A DNA stretch of 64,000 bases from contig CAUZRQ010000011.1 in NCBI GenBank assembly GCA_963582065.1, positions 15,215 through 79,214 on the forward strand, read 5' to 3'. Shown one piece after another: positions 8,327 to 16,409 of this stretch (its first letter is position 1; every line of letters starts with the position of its first letter). The DNA comes from UBA8437 sp963582065. GTDB lineage: Bacteria; Planctomycetota; Planctomycetia; Planctomycetales; Planctomycetaceae. The notes beneath the pieces were generated by a model. That model was not told where the DNA came from. It made no database searches and saw only the letters and a list, made by a program, of their open reading frames with translations. The translations under genes were made by a program, and so were the position numbers.

Positions 8327-10231
8327 ATGTGTGGAATCCTCGGATCGTGGACTCGACTGCCGCTGGAACCCTCAGTTTTTGACGATGCCCTGGCCCGCAT
8401 CGTGCATCGTGGACCCGATGACGAAGGACGGTTCAGCGAGGGTGGAGTGTTCCTGGGCATGCGGCGACTGGCCGTCGTCGACCTGGAGACCGGTCGGCAG
8501 CCGTTGTTCAACGAACAGCGGACGTGTGCGGTGGTGATGAACGGTGAGATCTACAACTACCGCGAATTGTCCGGCTTGTTGCGACAAGCCGGACACGTGC
8601 TGTCGACGGCGTCGGATACCGAGGTGGCGGTGCACCTGTACGAGGATCATGGCGAATCGTTCTGCGAGTCGCTCAACGGGATGTTTGCGCTGGCGATCTG
8701 GGATGGTGCCTCACGTCGGCTGGTCCTGGCACGGGACCGGTTCGGAAAGAAACCGCTCTACTACGCGCGGACACCCGACGGGGGACTCGTGTTTGCCTCG
8801 GAGTTGAAGGCCCTGAGGCCGTTGCTCGAGGCCGCGGGGGGAAGCTGGGAATTGCGGCCACAGGGGATCGCCGATTACCTGTCGCTGGGTTGCGTGCCCC
8901 AGCCCGAGACGGTGTTCCGGGGTGTCGAGTCATTGCCGCCGGGATGCACGCTGTCGTTTGACGGCCACGATGTCCGGGTGCGGTCCTACTGGTCGCTGCG
9001 ATACACCGACAAGCTGGACATCAGCTACTCCGCTGCACTCGAGCGAACACGCGAGCTGGTGGCTGAGGCGGTTCGTACCCGTCTGCATTCCGATGTGCCC
9101 CTGGGTGTCTTCCTCTCGGGTGGTGTCGACTCGTCGATCATTGCCTGCGAGGCGGCGAAGCTGGTCGGCTCCGAACTGCAGACCTTCACCGTCGCGGTCG
9201 ACGATCCCCGGTACGACGAGTCGGACGTGGCCGCTCGGACGGCACGGCAACTGGGAGTCAGGCACACGGTGTTGCCCCTGGAGGTTGCCCCGCGAGAGAC
9301 GTTGCTCGACCTGGTCAGGCATTACGATCAGCCGTTCGCCGACCCCAGTGCGATTCCGAGCCTGGCGATCTCGCGGCTGGCCAGGCAGCATGTCACCGTG
9401 GTGCTCAATGGCGACGGTGGCGACGAGATTTTCGCCGGATACCGTCGGCACCTCGCGGCCCACCTGGCCGGTCACCTTGGCTGGCTGCCCGGTTGGTCGG
9501 CTCGTGCGGGGGCGGCTCTGCTGAGACGATTCTCGCCGAGCCGCCGCAGCCCGCTGGGATTCGCCGCGAGAATGTGTCGCGGATTGAGCCTGGAGCAGTC
9601 GGAGCGGTACCTGGCCTGGACGTCCGACAAGCTGCGGCAGATCGACAAGGAGCAACACTGGCGGGGGCCGGCGGTCCGGTCGACCGAGGAGTGGCTCGAG
9701 AGTGTTCAACCCCGGGGCCTTGGTGCTCTCGACACGCAGACAGCCACCGACATCCGGGTCAACCTGCTCAGCGGGCTGTTGGTGAAGATGGATATGGCCA
9801 CGATGGCCCATTCGCTCGAGGGACGGTCGCCGCTGCTTGATCATCGACTGGCCGAATACGTCGCCTCGTTGCCGCCGGGTTTCCGGCTGAGGGGTGGGCG
9901 GCTGAAGAGCCTCTTGAGAGACGGCTGGAAGGACGAACTGTCGGCCGAGGTGATTGGCGGCAGGAAGCGGGGATTCGAGATTCCGCTGGATCGCTGGTTG
10001 GCCGGCGACCTTCACGAGCTGCTGATGGACACCTTGGGCAGTCCCACGGCCCGGCTTCGAGAATTTCTTGACGGGCGGTTTCTCGATCGGCTGCTCGATC
10101 AGCAGACACTGGCCGAGCGAAACTGGCCCACGCTGGTCTATTCGCTGCTGGTGCTTGAGCTGTGGTTGCAGACGACCGCGTTTTCGAAAATCCCGGCGGC
10201 CCCCGGGTCAGGATCCGCCGTCGCCGCCTGA
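8327..10231 (+). CDS. asnB: Asparagine synthase-type amidotransferase, copy 2
   Basis: 634 residues, starting MCGILGSW with the nucleophile Cys2. The glutaminase domain has MNGEIYNYREL; the synthetase domain has SGGVDSS at about residue 264 and NGDGGDEIFAGYRRH. It starts 2 bp after the glycosyltransferase stop, so it is clearly in the same operon. Its overall form resembles the amidotransferases found in exosortase-linked exopolysaccharide clusters, but no exosortase is present in this window. It differs enough from copy 1 to be an old paralogue rather than a recent duplicate, which suggests two different carboxylate substrates. Confidence 0.87.
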   Translation: MCGILGSWTRLPLEPSVFDDALARIVHRGPDDEGRFSEGGVFLGMRRLAVVDLETGRQPLFNEQRTCAVVMNGEIYNYRELSGLLRQAGHVLSTASDTEVAVHLYEDHGESFCESLNGMFALAIWDGASRRLVLARDRFGKKPLYYARTPDGGLVFASELKALRPLLEAAGGSWELRPQGIADYLSLGCVPQPETVFRGVESLPPGCTLSFDGHDVRVRSYWSLRYTDKLDISYSAALERTRELVAEAVRTRLHSDVPLGVFLSGGVDSSIIACEAAKLVGSELQTFTVAVDDPRYDESDVAARTARQLGVRHTVLPLEVAPRETLLDLVRHYDQPFADPSAIPSLAISRLARQHVTVVLNGDGGDEIFAGYRRHLAAHLAGHLGWLPGWSARAGAALLRRFSPSRRSPLGFAARMCRGLSLEQSERYLAWTSDKLRQIDKEQHWRGPAVRSTEEWLESVQPRGLGALDTQTATDIRVNLLSGLLVKMDMATMAHSLEGRSPLLDHRLAEYVASLPPGFRLRGGRLKSLLRDGWKDELSAEVIGGRKRGFEIPLDRWLAGDLHELLMDTLGSPTARLREFLDGRFLDRLLDQQTLAERNWPTLVYSLLVLELWLQTTAFSKIPAAPGSGSAVAA

Positions 10232-10244
10232 AACCGCGGCGGGT

Positions 10245-11450
10245 TCAGGCGGCCTGCCGCCGGTCGACTTCGGCCGGTTTCGCCGTGCCCAGCACGCGGT
10301 GGTAAATGTCGGCGTAGGCCGCTGCGACCATCTCCAGGTGGAACCGCTCCTCGACCAGTGTTCGGCTGGCTCGTCCCATGTCCCGACAGCGGGCGGGATC
10401 GTCGAGCAGTTCCAGGATGGCCGCTCCCAGTCGTGGCCCGTTCCGGGCGGGCACCAGCAGGCCGTTGACTCCGTCGGTGACAACTTCCCGACAGCCGGGC
10501 ATGTCGGTCGTGATCAGGGGCAGGCTCAGTGCCGCTCCTTCGAGCAGCACTCGAGGGATGCCCTCGCGGAAGTAGCTGGGCAGGACCAGCAGGTCGCTGA
10601 TCGCCATCAGGTCGGCCACGTCGTCTCGCCAGCCCAGGTAACGCACGTCAGGGCATTGCCGGACCCGTTCGAGCGGGAAGATCGCAGGACCCTCGCGGAC
10701 CTCCGGACCGACCAGCAGGAAGGTGACTTCGGGTCGGGTCCGTCGGACCACGGTCGCCGCCTCCAGGAACTCGCCGACGCCCTTGGGCCGGATCAACCGG
10801 GCGGTCATCATGATGACCGGTGCCTGCCCGTCGAGTTGAAGTTCGCGACGCAGGTCCGACTGGACGGCGGGTGAACTCCGTCGAGCCCGAACGGCCTCGA
10901 CGTCGATTCCGGACCCGAGCACCACCGCGTCACGTCCGGGGTACGACAGGTGATGGCGGCGGAAGTAGTCCCGGTCGTTGGGATTCTGAAACACGGTGAA
11001 ATCGCAGTCCCGTTCGGCCTTCCGCTGCAGTTGACGGTAGACGAGCCTCAAGGACAGCGCCAGCGGAGAGGCGGAGCTGAAGAGTGCCCCGAGGCCGGTG
11101 ATCGTGCGGACGCAAGCGGCGACCCCGGTGCGGCGGGCTATCGGCGGCACCAGCAGTGTCGGCTTGGTGTTGACACAATGCACCAGGTCCGGACGGTGTT
11201 GAAGGAACAGCTGATGGAGGACCTTGCCGGCCCGGTAATCGGCCAGCGGGTTCAGGGCCCGTCGCAGCGGAAAGCGGTGATAGGCGAACCCGGATTCGGC
11301 AAATGCCTCGGTGAATCCGGGACCGACGGCGGACATCTCGAAGCCGTGTTCTTCGAGCAGTCTCATCAGCGGGATCCGCAGCTGCAGCCCGCCACCACCG
11401 ATGATCCACGCCCGCGGCCGGTGTTCCCCAACGGAAGTCTCTTCCAGCAT
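10245..11450 (-). CDS. Glycosyltransferase family 4
   Basis: 401 residues. The start at 11450 (MLEETSVGEHRPRAWIIGGG) is chosen because the nucleotide-fold core begins right after it; the open frame extends 80 codons further but is low-complexity. The N-domain has RPDLVHCVNTKPTLLVPPIA and the C-domain has MMTARLIRPKGVGEFLEA and LPSYFREGIPRVLLEGAALSLP, a donor-site variant of EGxPxVLLEAxAxGxP. It is convergent with the second amidotransferase gene, with a 13 bp gap. It is the only minus-strand glycosyltransferase here, so it is likely controlled separately. Confidence 0.83.
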   Translation of the reverse strand: MLEETSVGEHRPRAWIIGGGGLQLRIPLMRLLEEHGFEMSAVGPGFTEAFAESGFAYHRFPLRRALNPLADYRAGKVLHQLFLQHRPDLVHCVNTKPTLLVPPIARRTGVAACVRTITGLGALFSSASPLALSLRLVYRQLQRKAERDCDFTVFQNPNDRDYFRRHHLSYPGRDAVVLGSGIDVEAVRARRSSPAVQSDLRRELQLDGQAPVIMMTARLIRPKGVGEFLEAATVVRRTRPEVTFLLVGPEVREGPAIFPLERVRQCPDVRYLGWRDDVADLMAISDLLVLPSYFREGIPRVLLEGAALSLPLITTDMPGCREVVTDGVNGLLVPARNGPRLGAAILELLDDPARCRDMGRASRTLVEERFHLEMVAAAYADIYHRVLGTAKPAEVDRRQAA

Positions 11451-11701
11451 GGCCGCCAACTCCTGCCACGATCGACCGGCCGGATCGAATCCGGGTCGAT
11501 CTGTTTGGACCGGGGCGAGGAATCCTAGTGGTGGCTGTTGGCCCGGAGCAAGGTCAAAACGTCGGACCCGCCCGGTGCACGTCGACCACGTTGATCTTGT
11601 CCCGTTTCCGAGCTGATCCGTATAATCCGCCGCCCTTGGTCCACGGTGGTTTCGGCGGGTTGTGTGGGGACGATCTTGCCGAATCGGCACGTCGGTGGCA
11701 C

Positions 11702-12658
11702 ATGCCGTCGTCTATCCCCGTGTTCCGGGCGGTTCCGACGGCAGTGGACCCGAGATTCGAACGCATGGCCGACGTGTATCAACCAGTCATCATCATCGGT
11801 GCCGCGAGATCCGGAACCAACATGTTGCGGGACGTGTTGACCAGCCTTCCCGGCGCAGGGACATGGCCGTGCGATGAAATCAACTATATCTGGCGGCACC
11901 GCAACGCCCGCAATCCGCTCGACGAGTTTCAATCTCACCAGGCCACCGGACCCGTTCGGCGGTTCATCAGGGGCGAGTTCGATCGGATCGCCGGTCGCGG
12001 GGGACTCGACGTCGTGGTCGAGAAGACCTGTGCCAATTCGCTGCGGGTGGGTTTTGTCGACCGGGTCGTCCCCGATGCCCGGTACCTGTTCCTGGGACGC
12101 GACGGGGTCGACGTGGTGGCTTCGGCAATGACGTGCTGGACCAACCCGATCGACCTGGGCTACATCTTCCGCAAGGCCCGGTTCGTTCCCTGGCGTGATG
12201 TGCCGTACTACGGGGCCCGCTACCTGGCGAATCGGCTTTACCACCTGGTCTCGGGCAAGAAACGCCTGGCCGCCTGGGGGCCGCGGTTTGAAGGTATGCA
12301 ACGGGCCCTGGTCGAGCGTTCGTTGGCCGAGGTCTGTGCCCTCCAGTGGGCCCGAAGTGTCCAACTGGCCTCCGAGGCGCTGGCCGGCATCGATGCGGAC
12401 CGCGTGCTCTGTCTGCAGTACGAGCAGTTCGTCGACGCGCCGCAGAAATACACCCAGCGGATCGTTGATTTTCTCGAGATCGACGTGGACCCGACGGCGA
12501 TCGCGTCGTCGGTCGCCGGCGTCAGCCGGCGGAGCGTGGGGAAGGGGCGTCGCCAACTGGACGACGAAACGATCGCTTCGATCATGCCGATACTCGAGTC
12601 CGTCCCCCGGCAGCCGGAAGTTGAAGCCCCGAATCCGTCCCAGGAAGTCGCTGCCTAG
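11702..12658 (+). CDS. Sulfotransferase (PAPS-dependent)
   Basis: About 318 residues, or 297 if it starts at the ATG at 11765. The 5'-phosphosulfate-binding loop is IIGAARSGTNMLRDVL. A 3'-phosphate-binding segment is visible as YLFLGRDGVDVVASAM, with the expected R and S. The family transfers sulfate from PAPS to hydroxyl or amino groups of glycans. It sits next to the initiating sugar-phosphate transferase gene and inside the exopolysaccharide locus, so the product is probably a sulfated polysaccharide. Neither start has a good Shine-Dalgarno sequence. Confidence 0.78.
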   Translation: MPSSIPVFRAVPTAVDPRFERMADVYQPVIIIGAARSGTNMLRDVLTSLPGAGTWPCDEINYIWRHRNARNPLDEFQSHQATGPVRRFIRGEFDRIAGRGGLDVVVEKTCANSLRVGFVDRVVPDARYLFLGRDGVDVVASAMTCWTNPIDLGYIFRKARFVPWRDVPYYGARYLANRLYHLVSGKKRLAAWGPRFEGMQRALVERSLAEVCALQWARSVQLASEALAGIDADRVLCLQYEQFVDAPQKYTQRIVDFLEIDVDPTAIASSVAGVSRRSVGKGRRQLDDETIASIMPILESVPRQPEVEAPNPSQEVAA

Positions 12659-12665
12659 AGCATTG

Positions 12666-13325
12666 ATGGTCATGACGTTCATCCGACGATTCACCAAGAC
12701 GCTGGTCGACTACTCGTTGGCACTCCTGCTGGTGATCGTGTGTTCCCCGTTGTTCCTGGCAGCGGTCCTGGTCATCAAGTCGTTTTCGAAGGGTCGGCTG
12801 CTCTACGTTCAAGAGCGAATCGGCTTCAAAGGTCGCCGGTTCCGGATCTTCAAGTTCCGCACGATGACCGTCGGCACCGATGCAACCGGCTCGGGCTCGG
12901 TCACGGTTCACAGTGATCCGAGGGTCTTTTTCGGAGCCGGGCTGCTGCGGCGGACAAAGATCGATGAACTGCCCCAGTTGTTCAACGTTCTCAACGGCAC
13001 GATGTCGCTGGTCGGTCCGCGTCCGACCGTTGACGAGGACTATCAGCGGATGAGCGATGAGCAGCGGCGTCGGTTCTCGGTCAAGCCGGGACTGACCGGG
13101 TTGGCCCAGGTGCGTGGCAACACGGCGCTGTCGTGGCCCGAGCGGATTGAACACGACTGCTGGTACGTCGACCACCAGGGCACCCGGCTGGATTTCTCGA
13201 TCCTGCTCAGAACCGTGCTGCTGCTGGTCACCGTCCAGGCCGATTCCCACCCGCCGACCAGTGACGAATGGGCCGGTGCCCGGGGAGATGACTCTCAGGG
13301 GAAACCGGTGCGACCGGCTGCCTGA
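12666..13325 (+). CDS. Undecaprenyl-phosphate sugar-phosphate transferase (initiating, WcaJ/RfbP C-terminal type)
   Basis: 219 residues, the short single-helix form of the bacterial sugar transferase family. One membrane helix (about 15-38: YSLALLLVIVCSPLFLAAVL) is followed by the hallmark FKFRTM, DELPQLFNVLNGTMSLVGPRP, and KPGLTGLAQVRG. The family moves a hexose-1-phosphate onto undecaprenyl phosphate, the first step of repeat-unit assembly. The start is the first ATG after the sulfotransferase stop (MVMTF); the second Met two codons later is equally possible. Confidence 0.92.
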   Translation: MVMTFIRRFTKTLVDYSLALLLVIVCSPLFLAAVLVIKSFSKGRLLYVQERIGFKGRRFRIFKFRTMTVGTDATGSGSVTVHSDPRVFFGAGLLRRTKIDELPQLFNVLNGTMSLVGPRPTVDEDYQRMSDEQRRRFSVKPGLTGLAQVRGNTALSWPERIEHDCWYVDHQGTRLDFSILLRTVLLLVTVQADSHPPTSDEWAGARGDDSQGKPVRPAA

Positions 13326-13331
13326 CCGATC

Positions 13332-14396
13332 TTGAAACGCTGTCCGACCATTCCAGAAACCCGAACCGGAATCAGACCCATCACGACATCCCGGCCGAGA
13401 ATCGTATGCATCGGCTCCAATCTCGAAAGCCGCGTTGTGCTCGAAGGATTGATCGCCGGCGGTGCGCAGATCGTCGGTTTGGTGACCCTGCCGGGGTGCA
13501 GTTCTGCGGTGTCCGACCACGTTGACCTGCACCCGCTGTGTGAGGAGCACGGGATCGAGACGATCGACACGACCGACATCAACAGTTGGCCGACGATCAA
13601 GGCGATCGGACGCCTGCAGCCCGACTACCTGTACACGCTGGGCTGGAGCCAGTTGTTCGGCGACGAGTTGTTGTCGGTGCCGGCCCGGTATGTCGTCGGT
13701 AGCCACCCCTCGCCGTTGCCCGAGGGCCGGGGCCGGGCGCCGGTGCCGTGGACAATTCTGCAGGGTTGCGACCGGTCGGCCGTCACGTTGTTTCGAATGG
13801 ACATCGGAGTGGATTCCGGTCCGATTCTCTGCCAGAAGTGGTTTTCGGTTCCGCCGCGAGGCTATGCGAGCGACATCTACGAACTGGTCGCAGACAACCT
13901 CCGCGATGCCTTCTGCGAACTTCACGAGGCCCAGCGGTCCGGAACGGTGGTTCCCGAACGGGTCCAGTCGACCGAGGGTTCCTCGTACCGGGCCAAGCGG
14001 ACACCCGCCGACGGTCACATTGACTTTCACCAGTCGGCCGAAACGATCGAAACGCTCGTTCGCGCCGTCTCGCACCCGTACCCCGGGGCCTACAGCTACT
14101 ACGAGGGGACGAAGGTGGTCTTCTGGCGAGCGAACCTGCAGGAGATTCCCAGCTGTGTCGGGACGCCGGGCCAGATCCTGCTGAAGCGAAACGGCCGGCT
14201 GCTTGTCCAGGCCGGTGACGGGCCGCTGTGGCTTTTCGATTCGACGGTCGAGGGTGGTCCGGAATGCGACACCGTGTTCCGGGTGGGCCACAAGTTCGGG
14301 TACGCCGTCGAGGACGAACTTCATCGGTTGCAGAACGAGTTGGCCCGAATGCGGATGGAGTGGGACACGTGGCGGCAGCCCGGGGAGGCCGCATGA
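13332..14396 (+). CDS. Formyltransferase-fold enzyme, probable sugar N-formyltransferase
   Basis: 354 residues from a TTG start; no in-frame ATG precedes the Rossmann-like core (RIVCIGSNLESRVV). The folate-enzyme motif SHPSPLPEGRGRAP carries the catalytic His125, and VDSGPIL gives Asp161. The position two residues before the His, normally Asn in tRNA-Met and glycinamide formyltransferases, is Gly here. It uses N10-formyl-tetrahydrofolate in related enzymes. The overlapping downstream PIG-L deacetylase gene suggests that an N-acetyl sugar is deacetylated and then N-formylated. That pairing is inference; a polyketide-type or tRNA role is unlikely in this context. Confidence 0.75.
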   Translation: MKRCPTIPETRTGIRPITTSRPRIVCIGSNLESRVVLEGLIAGGAQIVGLVTLPGCSSAVSDHVDLHPLCEEHGIETIDTTDINSWPTIKAIGRLQPDYLYTLGWSQLFGDELLSVPARYVVGSHPSPLPEGRGRAPVPWTILQGCDRSAVTLFRMDIGVDSGPILCQKWFSVPPRGYASDIYELVADNLRDAFCELHEAQRSGTVVPERVQSTEGSSYRAKRTPADGHIDFHQSAETIETLVRAVSHPYPGAYSYYEGTKVVFWRANLQEIPSCVGTPGQILLKRNGRLLVQAGDGPLWLFDSTVEGGPECDTVFRVGHKFGYAVEDELHRLQNELARMRMEWDTWRQPGEAA

Positions 14397-15094
14397 ACAT
14401 GAAGAACGTACTGGTCGTGGCGGCTCATCCCGACGACGAGGTGCTCGGAGTCGGTGGGACCATTCCGCTGATCAAGGAGCAGGGGGGCAACGTGTCGGTG
14501 GTGATCGTCACCGACGGCAGCAGCACCCAGTACGCGGACGACCCGGACATCCTGGCTCGCAAGCAACAGCATGCAGAGAAAGCCAACCGGATCCTGGGGA
14601 CCGATGAGCTCATCCAGTGGGACTTTCCGGACATGCGACTCGACACGGTCGAGCACTGCCAGCTCAACCAGGCCTTCGAATCGCTGATCCACCAGCAACG
14701 TTTCGACACCGTGTTCGTCCAGAACGGCGATGACATCAACATGGACCACCAGTTGATCTACAAGTCCGTCATGGTGGCCACGCGACCGCTTCCCGATCAG
14801 CCCGTCAACCAGGTCCTGAGCTACCAGGTCAACTCGTCGACCGAATGGGGTGGACGGACCCAGAACACGATCTTCTGCCCGAACTTCTTTGTCGACATCA
14901 GCCGGACGCTCGAGACGAAGCTCGCGGCGATGGAGGTTTACGAGGACGAATTGCGCGAGTATCCACATCCTCGCAGCATCCAGGCGCTGCGGCAAAGAGC
15001 GATGGTCTACGGCAACGAGGTGGGCTACGAATCGGCGGAACCATTTAAACTGTTGTTGTTTCGAGGTGCCCTGGGGCAGGGGCAGGCCGCATAA
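14393..15094 (+). CDS. PIG-L family N-deacetylase
   Basis: 233 residues. The ATG at 14393 overlaps the formyltransferase stop (ATGA). The zinc-binding motif AAHPDDEVLGVGGT is at the N-terminus, and the second zinc region is NMDHQLIYKSV. The family removes acetyl groups from N-acetylglucosamine-containing substrates (GlcNAc-PI, mycothiol and bacillithiol precursors, antibiotic sugars). Here the context points to an amino sugar of the exopolysaccharide, possibly preparing the amine for the formyltransferase. Family assignment is firm; substrate is open. Confidence 0.88.
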   Translation: MNMKNVLVVAAHPDDEVLGVGGTIPLIKEQGGNVSVVIVTDGSSTQYADDPDILARKQQHAEKANRILGTDELIQWDFPDMRLDTVEHCQLNQAFESLIHQQRFDTVFVQNGDDINMDHQLIYKSVMVATRPLPDQPVNQVLSYQVNSSTEWGGRTQNTIFCPNFFVDISRTLETKLAAMEVYEDELREYPHPRSIQALRQRAMVYGNEVGYESAEPFKLLLFRGALGQGQAA

Positions 15095-15130
15095 GCGGAC
15101 ACCACGGGACGGCCAAGTCGGAATCCAGTC

Positions 15131-16339
15131 ATGCACGTGCTGTTTGTCCACAAGAACTTCCCTGCGCAGTTCGGCCACATTGCGCGGCACCTGATCGATC
15201 ACCACGATTTCCAGTGCAGCTTTGTCTGCGAGTTGGCTCCGGGGGACTTCGAAGGGATCGAGCGAATCCAGTACAAGATCGACGGGGGAGCGACCAAGGA
15301 CACGCACTACTGCAGCCGGACCTTCGAGAACGCGACGTGGCATGCTCACGCGGTCTACGAGACGATGAAGGCCCGGCCGGACATCCAGCCCGACCTGGTG
15401 GTCGGACACAGCGGGTTCGGCTCGACCCTGTTCCTGGCCGACCTCTACGACTGCCCGATCGTCAACTACTTCGAGTACTACTATCACTCGAAGGGGTCGG
15501 ACCTGGATTTCCGTCCCGAGTTTCCCACCCGGGAACTCGATCAGCTCCGCTCACGCACCCGCAACGCGATGATCCACCTCGACCTGCAGACCTGCCGGGT
15601 CGCCTACGCTCCGACGAAGTGGCAGGCCGGGCTGCTGCCGGGCGAGTACGAGCACAAGATCGAGGCGATCTTCGACGGGATCGACCGCGAGGTCTGGTGC
15701 CGGCGTCCCGACGTGCCGCGGAAGATCGGTGACCGGGAGATCTCTCCGGAGACACGGATCGTGACCTACGTCTCGCGGGGATTCGAGTCGATGCGTGGTT
15801 TCGACATTTTCATGAAGGTGGCCAAGAGAATCTGCGACGTCCGGGACGACGTGCTGTTTGTCTGCGTGGGCAGTGACCGGGTCTGTTATGGCGGCGACCT
15901 GAACCGGATCAAGGAGGATTCGTACCGTGAGCACGTGCTCAAGCAGGACGATTACGATCTCTCGAGATTCCTGTTCACCGGTCGGGTCAGTCCTCTCGAA
16001 CTGGTCGACATCTTCTCGCTTTCGGACCTCCACATCTACCTGACCGTTCCGTTTGTCCTCAGTTGGTCGATGATGAATTCGCTCTCGTGCGGCTGCACCG
16101 TGCTGGCCAGCGACACCGAGCCGGTGCAGGAGATGATCCGTCACGGCGAAAACGGCCTGTTGGCCGACTTTTTCGACGTCGACGGATTCACCGAGCAGGC
16201 GCTGGAGGTGCTCGAGGATCCGGAAAAATTCCGGCATCTCGGCCAGGCGGGCGAGGCGATGATCGAGCAAGACTACAGCCTCGAGGTCTGCCTGCCCCGG
16301 ATGCTCGACCTGTACGAGAGAGCGGGAGCGTCGGGCTAG
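15131..16339 (+). CDS. Glycosyltransferase family 4
   Basis: 402 residues. It begins MHVLFVHKNFPAQFGHIARHL, followed by the acceptor-domain region DLVVGHSGFGSTLFLADLY and an unusual aromatic stretch FEYYYH. The C-domain has TYVSRGFESMRGFDIFMKVA and a donor site around NSLSCGCTVLASDTEPVQEMI. This subfamily (long N-domain with a PxxxYFExYYH-like motif) recurs in exopolysaccharide loci. It is the last gene of the plus-strand run and is followed by a convergent gene. Confidence 0.83.
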   Translation: MHVLFVHKNFPAQFGHIARHLIDHHDFQCSFVCELAPGDFEGIERIQYKIDGGATKDTHYCSRTFENATWHAHAVYETMKARPDIQPDLVVGHSGFGSTLFLADLYDCPIVNYFEYYYHSKGSDLDFRPEFPTRELDQLRSRTRNAMIHLDLQTCRVAYAPTKWQAGLLPGEYEHKIEAIFDGIDREVWCRRPDVPRKIGDREISPETRIVTYVSRGFESMRGFDIFMKVAKRICDVRDDVLFVCVGSDRVCYGGDLNRIKEDSYREHVLKQDDYDLSRFLFTGRVSPLELVDIFSLSDLHIYLTVPFVLSWSMMNSLSCGCTVLASDTEPVQEMIRHGENGLLADFFDVDGFTEQALEVLEDPEKFRHLGQAGEAMIEQDYSLEVCLPRMLDLYERAGASG

Positions 16340-16409
16340 GCAGGAGCCGGAATCGCTTCCCCAGGTCCCAGACCGCCGGGGATTCGCGTGGAACCGGTTC
16401 GGGGGACCG

